Positions 24,261-34,505 of a stretch of DNA of 64,000 nt are shown here, one piece after another. The DNA is from Marsupella aquatica. Its lineage: Eukaryota; Marchantiophyta. The translations under genes were made by a program, and so were the position numbers. A model generated the notes under the pieces. It searched no databases. It was given only the letters and a program-made list of their open reading frames with translations, and was not told the DNA's origin. Position 1 is the first letter of the stretch. The number at the start of each line of letters is the position of its first letter. The stretch is from the NCBI GenBank assembly GCA_973895155.1, contig OZ316895.1:22506001-22570000 (forward strand), in the 5' to 3' direction.

Positions 24261-25982
24261 TATTAATAAATCGAACAACGTTGCGTCGATTGAGACCTCT
24301 GAGCTGGACAAACGTTTGATTTTATGCTGCCACTCGAAGTACTTCCCTCTTTAGTTAGCCCTTGCCTTGCTGCGGCTGATTACGCGCTCATACATGCTCT
24401 GATCTTTTGTTTCATGAACTGAAAGCTGGGGGCGAAGGAGCTCACGTCTTGGCTAGATTCCTGACTTGTTTGCGAAAACTCTCTGCCGGCTCAAATATAT
24501 ACACCCGAAGCAGACCCGTGAATCAAAAATTGGTGTATGTACGTCTTCGTTAAACGCCGAATGCTTGGCAGCTCCAATTGCGGCGCTTAGTTAGGCTGCA
24601 GAGACAAATGGATTGCACAGATATGAGTTTCGAGATACTGTAGAAACAAAAGCGACGGCCTGACGATCATTTTGATTGCCGTCAAGTTCACCTCTCTTTT
24701 GTAGCACGAGAAAAAAGCTACGAAGTTGTAATCCTGAACGTGTAATTATTGGTAGACAACCATTCTCAAATCTCAACAGTCAAACATCAAGCAGAGCCTC
24801 CGGATGGAATCAACCGGATCGATCATCAAAGGAATTTTTTGAATGCACATCATATATCCAACACTGCTGCATCTACGATTTCTCTGGACGCGCGAGTCGT
24901 CGTAAGCGGAGTCTCTGCAGTCATCTGAAGTCCTCACTACGAGCTATCTGCCGCAGGCTTGTCCGCTACATTCTCTTTCCTGAGGTCGAGAAGTTGTGGG
25001 TTGTGCTCGTGAACACGTATGAAGTATTCGAGTATTGATGCGTGTTGACATCAACATATCGTGGTATGCCTGCGTGGTCTGAACAATAACTTAGCATAAT
25101 TATAGTTTCGATAGGCACCCAGAACAAAGTCTTAGATTTTATAGTGTTTCAAAACCTCACTTTCACTTGATTTTCGTGTGTGCTCGGAACCAAATAAAAT
25201 GTTGACACTTTCTGATCAACGGGTTACGGACACGTACTATACAAAATATTATCAAATTGAGTTCTCCTCGAATTGCCTCAGATCCCGTCTTCGATCGACA
25301 AACTGGATGTCCATCGCACGACCCTGAGTGTACATGCATGCACAATCATGTGTATCGTCCGACAATTGTGCAGATCTATAATCATCTTCGAAACAACCAC
25401 GCTTGCTTGGCATGGACTTTGTGTTCTCACAGCCGTGTGCTTCTATTCCTCCCTAGCTCGCTTTTGGTAAGTCAAATGTCCTAAGAGGGGGGTCCTGCCC
25501 TGTTGCTTGAATTGAGTTGCATGGCCGTGTTGTTCGGTTGGACATGCCGTACGTAGAGGGAATCCAAATCGTCATTGCCTGTGTTCCTAAGAATGCCGAT
25601 GGGCCGGGCCAATCGGTCCACTTGGCGGAACCTTCTGAAAGATTTTGTGCATCCAGCTGCAAAGAAGAATGCTGGATGCCTGAATCGGTGATGTACTCTA
25701 CACCTACAATAAGAGCTTCAATTCCTTACGATTTTACTTGGCCTATGTCTCGCCCAGTCCTCCTGTCTCTCCATACTATGCTGACGATCTCAAACGTGCA
25801 GGGACTGCGGAATCGCCGTTCAGTGCCGTCCGCGGAATTCCGAAGGACCAGCTGGTCATGAATGGCAAGATCATTTGAAAAACCTTTGTGTTACCTTGAG
25901 GACGATGACTCATCTACTGCCTAAACTAACGTTTCAATTCGATCCTGACCGACTGAATGGCTGCCGTCCAGAATTGTGCAAA

Positions 25983-27656
25983 CTAATTTGATCTTCCCGG
26001 TTTCCACACGGAGACGCAGATGGCATGCTGGGATTTCCAGGTAAGAAACAGTCCTGTGTCTTGAACATCCAGCCCCCATCCCTCCTTGTACCGCTTTAAA
26101 AGGGCGCGGACGTCGTCCACCACATCGTCGCTGAGAGGAGTTTGAGCAAATCCTGCGTTCACGAAGCGGGAGCCCCATTGAGCGCTCTTCTCGAGCCTCT
26201 TGCAATTATGATGGTCCTCCAGGTCCTCCCCAGCCAAGAGGTGCACAATGTTCCGAGCTGCGTCCCTCTCCAGCATCAGTCTCTCGTTGCTGGCGCGCTG
26301 GAAGCTCTCTTCCAGGGACTCAAAAAACATGGCATAGAAGCGCAACGCCTCGGTGAAGGAGGTGGTGAAGTCGGTGGAAAGCAGGCCCGCTTCCTCTTCC
26401 GTCACTGTGACAATTTTCGGATTCGTGTTCCAGAGAGTAGAAACGATCTCGTCGCGGAGAGATTTGATGAAAGGGCTGCTGCCTGGTGTTTTCTGAGGGA
26501 CTCGGTTGAGAGAATGATTACAATTGATGGCGAGCGCTTCGTCCTCTTTCAGGTTCAGATCACTTTCCTCGAGCGTGCCTAACTGTGGTTGTTGCAGGAC
26601 GACGAACTCGAAGGGGACTCCCATGAGCCGCGCGAACCTGTCCATCCTCGCCCCGATTTCTTTCATCACCTTCATGGCCGACGTCTCCTTCGAAAGAATG
26701 ATCGTTGTAAGGCGAAGGTGAGGGGCCCCCTCCGGCCTGGTGGCCAGTGACTCTAAAAGGGTCGGCCATTGCGTGCAGAAAGTGTTGCTTATGTCCACAA
26801 TGTGCACCTTCATTTCCCCTGAAAGCGCCTCCATGATGGCCCCGTTGGAAGCCACATGGCCGAATGTCGTCCAAGGGCTCGCCTCCTGGAATTTCAAAAT
26901 CATTTTTCGCATGGAGTCGAAGGAGTAGCTGCGCTCAGCTGCGGCGCACAAAACCCTATGGCATCGCGGACCGGTCCCGGTGATCTTGCAAAAGAGCGCC
27001 TGGAGGAAATACGAGGCCAGCCTCTGGTCGTAGTCACCGTAAGGAGAAGACAGCTCGTTCAACATCCACATGTACTGCTGCACTCGCGGTTTCAAGTCCG
27101 CGGACACCGCCTTGGCGCAATCGGTGAGGAGAGGCGGTGCCCAACGACCGTTCATCGCGGCCTCTGTGAGAAAGTTAGTAGAACAACTTAGAGGACTATT
27201 TGCCGACTGATTTGCCCAAGACATGTCCGAACTGAGCCTGTCTTCCGTGACGACGCTGTCCATCTTGTAATCGGCCGCGAGCTGCTTCTCTAAAGAGTAC
27301 AACGGGTCGAGCCATTGTTGAGGTTGTTGACCCCCGCCCCGATGTATATTCTCGTTTTGAATGCCGTGTGTTATATTTTCTTTCATGACCGCTCCTCCGC
27401 CGACGTCTGAGCAGAAGATAAATTCTCCGCTATGGTCTGCCATCGGACCACGACCACTATGAAGGCCACCGCCTTGAAAGCCCGGCGGCGGCATCAGGAT
27501 GTCCTGGTTATTTATATGTGGAGGAGGAGAAAGGGTGGGAGACCTGCGGAGTGTACCTTCGGATTCGCTCAAACTGGAGCTGCTCTGTTGAAGGCGGCCG
27601 TTTTGATCCATTGAAGGCAGCGTCTCGTTCCCTCGTTTGGCCATGCGGTTCGCCAT
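25983..27656 (-). CDS. SHR: GRAS transcription regulator, SHORT-ROOT subfamily
   Basis: Putative nuclear GRAS regulator of the SHR clade. In flowering plants SHR moves between cells and, with SCARECROW, controls asymmetric division and tissue patterning. The gene is a single open exon of about 557 residues. I use the ATG at 27656; further upstream the frame has only non-ATG starts. Residues 1-170 form a low-complexity Ser/Gly/Pro-rich region. The GRAS domain covers about 175-552: LHRI begins with LLTDCAKAV and contains MLNELSSPYGDYDQRLASYF, characteristic of the SHR group. FQEASPWTTFGHVASNGAI follows, then the VHIID motif as VHIVDIS (near 284), then MKEIGARM and FARLMGVPFEF, a PFYRE-like region with FYAMFFESLEESF, RLMLERDAARNIV, and a SAW region with DDVVDDVRALLKRYKEGW and the terminal VSVWKPG. 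No break is visible. Confidence 0.93.
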   Translation of the reverse strand: MANRMAKRGNETLPSMDQNGRLQQSSSSLSESEGTLRRSPTLSPPPHINNQDILMPPPGFQGGGLHSGRGPMADHSGEFIFCSDVGGGAVMKENITHGIQNENIHRGGGQQPQQWLDPLYSLEKQLAADYKMDSVVTEDRLSSDMSWANQSANSPLSCSTNFLTEAAMNGRWAPPLLTDCAKAVSADLKPRVQQYMWMLNELSSPYGDYDQRLASYFLQALFCKITGTGPRCHRVLCAAAERSYSFDSMRKMILKFQEASPWTTFGHVASNGAIMEALSGEMKVHIVDISNTFCTQWPTLLESLATRPEGAPHLRLTTIILSKETSAMKVMKEIGARMDRFARLMGVPFEFVVLQQPQLGTLEESDLNLKEDEALAINCNHSLNRVPQKTPGSSPFIKSLRDEIVSTLWNTNPKIVTVTEEEAGLLSTDFTTSFTEALRFYAMFFESLEESFQRASNERLMLERDAARNIVHLLAGEDLEDHHNCKRLEKSAQWGSRFVNAGFAQTPLSDDVVDDVRALLKRYKEGWGLDVQDTGLFLTWKSQHAICVSVWKPGRSN

Positions 27657-30313
27657 AAAAATGTCAATCAACTCAAATGTGACTCAGACCTAATGGCGAT
27701 GTATCTTGACCTTTTAGTTCTCGATCGATGTCTTTAGGCTAAACTACTCCAGTTCCTAAGCGAGTCCAACTCCTGCTTGCACTCGGACTGCAAAAATGAC
27801 CTGGACCGGAAAGTGATAGGATTGCCTCCATCCTGCCTAACTAATCTCGCCAAGCACAAATTGCGCAACGTACACCTTGCCCACATTGTTCACCTCGAGA
27901 GATCTTCCTGACTTTCCAGCTCATAGTCAGCTAGTGAGTCAACGCAAAATGATAAAACTCGGAGAGAATGATAGTTCCAGTAAGTTACGATAAAATGATG
28001 CTGAATTCCTTAGCTTCCAGGCAATCGTCACCCGTCTCCGGTCCTGTCAACCAATCGAGTGGGTATCATGGCGTACTGAAAGTTCGACGAATTCTCAAGC
28101 CGATCTGTCCGCCAACTGATCGAGATGTACTGGACTGCGCTCGACAAACTTCTCTTCTAACTGCTCTATGCGCTCTACCATAAAAAGATTAATGACGTTC
28201 TGCTCGATCGGTGAGATCCTGGAGCCGAATGATCACTTAGGGAAAAATTACTCCAGGCAAAGACTGTCCGTGGGCTACACGTCTGCCAATTCTTACTTCG
28301 AGTACACCAATTCCACTTGCCCTAGTGACAATATAGAGCCGACAGTAGTGACAGGCATTCTGGCTCAATCATTTTGTTTCGGTTGCTTCTCTAAATGTAG
28401 CGCCAGCTGTTTGTATTTCTCCGCATAAGTTTTGCTTATGAACAAAAAACTAAAGCCGCCTGAGCGCAAGGCCTGAACTGAAAGGCTTGAGAGCAAACGG
28501 CCACAGACAAATTGCAATCGAACCGCAACAAAAAGCTTTACAGCAACGGCCTCAGAGCAAAAGGCCATATCCAGGATGCAAACGAATCGCAAGAGCATGA
28601 GAGCAAACCGCCACACAGAGAAAAGGATTTCTTCTGCTAGCCTCACTTCACTTCATTCTCGTATGTGCTGCAAAAAATGGTTCCGTACAGTAGTTCTCTT
28701 GATTCACTGCTTGTCGAATTCTCTGTCGACAGTGAGCTCGGAACACTGCTACGCAACAAAAGGAATTCGACATCGTTGCAAGCATGTCGCTCCGGACGGC
28801 ACAAGCGGATGGAAAAAATCTTCGTCAACCGGACAGGACGGCGGGCCCGATTGACCTGGAACAAAAAGCGCTCGACTGCCGAAACTCGAAAGTGCAATTT
28901 CGCAAGGCTTGGAGCACACTTCATCCCTCGGACGGCTGTACTTGCTATACACCGAATGTTTATAGCAGTATATGATCACCCATCTCACTAATAATCTGTT
29001 CCCCAAGGTACTTCGAAGGTCTATTCTCTAGAGTGAAGACTCTAGACACTAACCTCCAATAACTGTAACCCTAATAAGGACAAAACTGAAAATGAGGGTG
29101 GACAAGAAAATGAGCAGAGATGAACACTAGTGACATTGACTCTAAATAAAGAGTCAATAGCTCGTTTCTTTTGCGTTTCGTTGTGTCCACTTGGACCCTC
29201 ATGTTTGTTTTTTTGTCCTTTTCTGTAAAAAGTTTGTATATTGCTGAAATAAAGACCAAATTGAAATGAGTATGAAAGAAAAAAAACGAGACAAAGATGA
29301 TGGGGAAATACCATAGAATGCTTTTTTTTGCAAAAACAAATTCCATTGTTGGGTTCATATCTACAGTATTTTTGTTCAAGAAACATGTGATCAGGCTAAT
29401 AAAGCCTGACTCAAAGGAACAGGTGATTAGGCTAATAAAGCTGGACGCAAAGTTATTTTTGTTATTTTTTAGGACTACCGTCTAGAATGAAGCCTTTAGC
29501 CTGTAACTCTCAATAAGGGACAACAATGACTTATTAAGGACAAAATTGAAAATGAGAAGAAACAAAAATGACGGGAAACAAATTTTATACAAGGATGGGG
29601 CAAAGATGAAAAGGAAATAGCATAGGAGTTTGTTTTTTTTTGCAAATTCTTTTTATCTTAGTCTGTATTAACTTTCAAGGAAGGGTAGTTGGGCTAGTAA
29701 AACTGAAGCCCAGCTTAGTACTGGCTCTACCTAGTGTCGCCATGTGGCCTTTTAGGTGTACCTAGCCAGTAAATAGAGGAGGTGAGTACATTCAAGAGTG
29801 CTGTGCCATTTTCACATATTCACTCTGTCCCCGATCCTTGTTTACCACCAGCACTTCCAAGGAGGAATCACAAGTATTAACAGAGATATCTTTACTTTGT
29901 TATAGAACAAATTAAGTCATCATGCTGTAGTATGGGCCAAGGGCAAATTTAATGTATTATGCATCAGAGGTGCTCCTAAAAATGTGACTAGTATATATTG
30001 TAGTAATAGAAGTAAATATATGTGAAATACCCAAATATGGTTTTGTCTTGCAAGCCAAATATAGCATGTTCATCTGGAACGGGATTCAGTTTTTGTTTGG
30101 TAGTTTACAGTATTTATAGAAAAAGTTAATCAAACATACAAATAGTTACTCTGACCTGAAAAAGGTCAGTACTAGAGCCAGGAAGTGGAGTAAGTGGTAC
30201 CTCTCATCACACTTGACTTTAAACAACTTTAGTACTATTACTACAGAACTTAATATTCTCTATGATGTCCACAATCTACTGTATGTAGTAGTGTACCGTA
30301 CATATATTCATAC
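27657..30313. other. Upstream flank of the GRAS gene, repeats but no gene
   Basis: The promoter of the minus-strand GRAS gene should lie in the first part. At 28430-28640 there are degenerate units around GAGCAAACGGCCACAG and GCAATCGAACCGCAA. At 29005-29710 a diverged direct repeat occurs. No supported coding exon was seen. Confidence 0.45.
29005..29710. repeat. Diverged tandem direct repeat of about 300-400 bp
   Basis: Copy 1 starts near TCTAGAGTGAAGACTCTAG at about 29028 and copy 2 near TCTAGAATGAAGCCTTTAG at about 29482. Both have AAGGACAAAA(C/T)TGAAAATGAG, a purine-rich stretch, a long T-run followed by GCAAA, and a closing motif of the type GGCTAATAAAGCC, which occurs twice in copy 1. 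This is consistent with an old transposable-element fragment duplicated in tandem. Confidence 0.6.
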
Positions 30314-30322
30314 TTTATATAT

Positions 30323-31570
30323 GAGATATATGCTTGATGGGCCCCCTGTGAACCTTTCTTACCTGATGGGCCCCTAGGTAACTTTTTTTACCAAGTAGGA
30401 CCCCTCTTAATGACCAGTACACCTGTTCTTGTGTGGTGCCTACACCTGTCCTTGTGTGGTGCCTACTATGTATGGTGACTCCAAGCAAACTGCACAGTTG
30501 AACCGTGCAGTCAACCTTGCATGGTCGACCAAGAAACCATGGAGATGATTCGGGAGAAACCGCGAAAAGCGACTGCCGATGTCGAAACTATGATTTGAAG
30601 ACAATATGCATTATGTCTTCGGATTCAATGGGTTAATGCCTGAAGACTCAATGGATTATGTCTTCCCGTGTTTCAAGGTGTAGGGTGTACCCCTGTCCTT
30701 GTGTGGTGCCTACTATGTATGGTGACTCCAAGCAAACTGCACAGTTGAACCGTGCAGTCAACCTTGCATGGTCGACCAAGAAACCATGGAGATGATTCAG
30801 GAGAAACCGCGAAAAGCGACTGCCGCTGTCGAAACTATGATTTGAAGACAATATGCATTATGTCTTCGGATTCAATGGGTTAATGCCTGAAGACTCAATG
30901 GATTATGTCTTCCCGTGTTTCAAGGTGTAGGGTGTACCCCGACACCTTTGGGTCTGTCTTCTTTTGAAATTGTTTGTATGCATTGCACAGAGGAGTATTA
31001 TCATTTTGTCAATCATTTGCCAATTTTTGTTGTGGCAGCAGTAGGCAAATTCCGAACATTGAACTTGAATATTCTTTGTGGACATTTGGAGGTACCCCAC
31101 ACTGACACTGACAGTCGTGCATGAAAACATTGTGAAAAACCCATGTGCGCAACGTGAAAAACATACCTAATAACTACCCCGCGATACGGTAAAAATTTGA
31201 AGGTTCCCGAACGTTGAAGGTTCCCGAAGACATAATTCATTGTGTCTTCAGGCATTAACCCAGTGAATCCGAATACATAATGCATATTGTCTTCAAATCA
31301 CAGTTTCGACAGCGGCAGTCGCTTTTCGCGGTTTCTCGTGAATAATCTCTGTGGTTTCTCGGTCGACCATGTAAAGTCGACCGCATGGTTCAACTGTCCA
31401 GTTTGCTTGGAGTCACTATACATAGTAGGCACCACACAAGGACAGGTGTAGGCACCACACAAGAACAAGTGTACTGGTCATTAAGAGGGGTCCTATTTGG
31501 TAAAAAAAAGTTACCTAGGGGCCCATCAGGTAAGAAAGGTTCACCAGGGGGCCCATCAAGCATATATCTC
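30323..31570. mobile_element. Non-autonomous Mutator-like element with 345-bp TIRs
   Basis: The left terminal inverted repeat (30323-30665) and the right one (31226-31570) match at high identity as reverse complements. Both begin GAGATATATGCTTGATGGGC at the outer end. The nine bases TTTATATAT occur immediately outside both ends (30314-30322 and 31571-31579), giving a 9-bp target-site duplication. Long TIRs and a 9-bp duplication are the hallmarks of Mutator-like elements. The interior has no transposase, so the element is non-autonomous. The left side carries an extra 247-bp tandem copy. Confidence 0.88.
30445..30938. repeat. 247-bp tandem duplication inside the Mutator-like element
   Basis: Positions 30445-30691 are repeated at 30692-30938 with only about two substitutions that I can see (GATTCGGG versus GATTCAGG, and GCCGATGTC versus GCCGCTGTC). 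The duplicated block spans the inner part of the left TIR and the adjoining GGTGTAGGGTGTACCCC sequence. Confidence 0.9.
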
Positions 31571-31934
31571 TTTATATATAGAAATGAAAAGGAGATCCCA
31601 AAGGTCAGAAACCCAATATAAGGGCAAAACAAAGGAAAAACTTTTGAATTGCTTTTGCTAAATGTTTGTCCATAAGAGAGCCGTTAAGACATTTTGGTGT
31701 GATCATTATATCATAAGTTCAAGCCTCTACAATGTCATGTGTGTGAGGCATCTTCTAGAGTATTGGGTGGTGGGCCTCATGAAAAAGAAAAGAAACTCAT
31801 TGAATAAAGTTTCCTTAGGAGATATTAAAAAACAGAAAGCCTTTTAAAACTGGGAATACAATGTTCCTTTAGTCAGAGGAGTGTAACATAATTTCACATT
31901 CACCGAAATAAAAAAGGATGAACTCAAGTAGAAC

Positions 31935-32110
31935 ACACGTGGACTTTAATATATGTCAACAAAAAAAATTAGCATTTGAGTAAGTCAGGTGAGGGGCCAG
32001 GTGGGTTAGCCATATAGTAAGACACATGTCAACTTTAATATATGTCTGGGAAACTAGCACTTTCAGCAAGTTAGGTGGGTTAGCCATATATATAGGAATG
32101 TCAAAAAAAA
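31935..32110. repeat. Direct repeat of about 95 bp
   Basis: The sequence from ACACGTGGACTTTAATATATG to GTGGGTTAGCCATATAG (about 31935-32018) is repeated in diverged form from ACATGTCAACTTTAATATATG to GTGGGTTAGCCATATATA (about 32024-32096). The second copy has lost a short block. There is no coding signal. Confidence 0.65.
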
Positions 32111-34147
32111 TAGACTTGCAAGCCATTTGGGTCATTTTGCAAACAATGAGCCACTTGCACAAATGCTTGGAAAAATGGGCTACTTGCTGAAATACAGTTT
32201 TGCCTGAGAAAAGGAAACAAAAAACCTGCCAAAAGCATCACAGGGAAGACTTGCAACATTGCAATGTAAATGCAGGATGGAATAAATGCGGGAATAACTG
32301 TTACCCAGTTCATGGAGATCTTGGCTATTTTCATAATCTCTTGCCCAGAAACTTGTGATTCTTAATCTTCATTTGTACCACATTTAAGTATGTACTATAA
32401 CCAAGGTCTGTGGTGTTCTAGTTAATTTGAACCCTTTACCCAAAATGCTCATAAAAGCTTCCTAGGTACTGGCCAGTCAACTGCAGCTTTTCTTCACGGC
32501 CGAGTAGGGTGTGTCAAAGCACTACCACCATAAGCAAAATCTGATGGCTGTGACTTCTTAAAAGTGTGATACAAGGCATGTATTTAGGTAGCTTTAAAAG
32601 TTTTTGTCCTCGCCATAAAAGAAATCTATATCCTTGGCTGTACCTCATTTAATTACTGCTGTTTTGTCATCCTAGTAACCATATGCCCAGAACCTCATGA
32701 TTACCTATACATGAGTGAGTTAAGAGCTTCAGAATAACACCACTCTAAAGCTGAAAGGAGATGTACAAGGGCATGAATCTGATTCCCAGACCACAGTCAA
32801 GCCAGCATGCGCCAAAGCACCTCTAGAAAGATCCGTCATTGGTGTCCCTTAGTGTGGATAATTTTGATCTCCATTTTTTACTAGTAGGGCATTTCAAAGC
32901 TCAAGACTTTATGCACCTTAACTCTGTAGTTACTAGTTACAAGACACATAGTTACTAGTTAGGACACAAAATGCTACAAACTATGGAATTCATAGTCCAT
33001 ATTGTTTTCCATGATTGGTGTCACACCATTCTAGGTAGTGTTAGAGTGTATCGTACTATCTAGATCCATATGTTTGGTATGTGTGCTATATGAGCCGATA
33101 AGGTTCCGTTAGGTTTGTGTGAGAGAGTACTTCTCACTTGTGAGGCATTGAAAGGTCATCTTTCAATGTTGAACCTTGGAGAGAGAGGAGCTTGAGTGTG
33201 GCTAGGTGGCTGTGAGCTCCGCTTGTGTAACGTGGATTCCTTGAGTAGTGCATTGGCTTGACATACGTGTGTAATCGGATCGGTGCGGGATCGATGGGGT
33301 ATTGTTGACCGGGATCGTTGTGCCGATCGTATTGAGATTATTGTGGGTTTTGGACATGTGTGGACATGAGTTCCACTTGTATTCCATTCTCTTGTGTTTG
33401 TGATGTGGCAATGTGATTATATTTTGATGTATGTGACAAGCGATGTATGTTGTGTAGCGATGTGTATGCGCACGACATTGGTCCTCTGCCATTACCTTTA
33501 CTTGCTAGTGAAAAGTAAATTTTACATTAAGGAAGTTTGGGTGATTGTTCACCCCTTGGGCCTTTAAGCTGATGCTAGGATAGTACTTTTGTTTATCATT
33601 ACATCTCATAATGTTGACTCTACTTCATGTGGTCTGCAATGGAGCATTCTAATCTTGCATATAATAGTCAATGTATAATTAAGTGTTTATATCACCCAGA
33701 CCTCCTTAAACCACCAGTGGCCATATAAAAGGAGAAGTGTTCAAGACTTATCACATTCCTCTACTCTATAGTGAAGGCTATAGTGAGACTTTGCTCCACA
33801 ATTGTTTCAGGAAATCTGTTGAACTAGATATTGTCATGGCTAGTAGCTCTTAAGGTAAATTAGAAGGCGCTAGCTGATCCATTATTGAGGTATATTGTCT
33901 CTTGTATGTGGTCTCCTTTGCAAACGTCCTTAACAGTACAGATAATCTTGTGCAAAATTTATGAACATATTTTTATGGTGTGAAGCCATCATGAGTAATT
34001 TCGAAAGCCCTAATAATGTCTCTTATTAGTAGTCCCCAATTTCGGAATGTTGGTCTTTCTTCACACGACGGTTGGCCCACACTTTGTCGCTCTTGTTGTC
34101 TAGATGTCTGTCTTATTATGTCATCACCTCACTCATTGCAAGAACGT

Positions 34148-34505
34148 CCAGGTCCGGTTATGTACACGCAGCTTCATTGGATTCATTCCAGATTTGCAAA
34201 GCTCGAAAGCTCGATTTGGATTGACATGGGATTTTCCTGCACATCGTGAGTGGAATAATAGCGCAGGCGTCCAGGTCCCGCAATGTACGCGTATCTTGAT
34301 TAGATTCATCCAGATTTGCAAAGCGCGAAAGCTCGATTCTGATTGACATGGGATTTTCCTAGACATGGCCAGTCGCATAATGGCGCAGGTGTCCAGGTCC
34401 CGTAATGTACGCGTATCTTGATTGGATTCATTCCACATTTGTGATGCTCGAAAGCTCGATTTGGATTGACTCGGGATTTTCCTAGACAATGCGAGTCGAA
34501 TAACC
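34148..34505. repeat. Three tandem copies of a 122-123-bp unit
   Basis: Units begin at CCAGGTCC at 34148, 34271 and 34393. Each contains a variant of ATGTACGCGTATCTTGATT, CAGATTTGCAAAG, CGAAAGCTCGATT and GACATGGGATTTTCCT. The repeats create a spurious 128-residue minus-strand open frame. The origin is unknown. Confidence 0.88.

Larger units (their letters stand above)
22837..25982. other. Gene-poor region with small local repeats
   Basis: No gene recognised. It contains two hairpins at 23322-23412, a 22-bp tandem duplication at about 23921-23964 (TCCCTTTGTATATAAAAAGTG twice), and a diverged direct repeat of about 80 bp at 24097-24260. The stretch next to 25983 is probably the 3' untranslated region of the GRAS gene. 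Confidence 0.5.

Noticed and set aside
33040-33500. Possible solo LTR beginning TGTTAGAGTG
   Set aside because: The start looks LTR-like, but I found no matching CA end with a target duplication and no second copy in the window.
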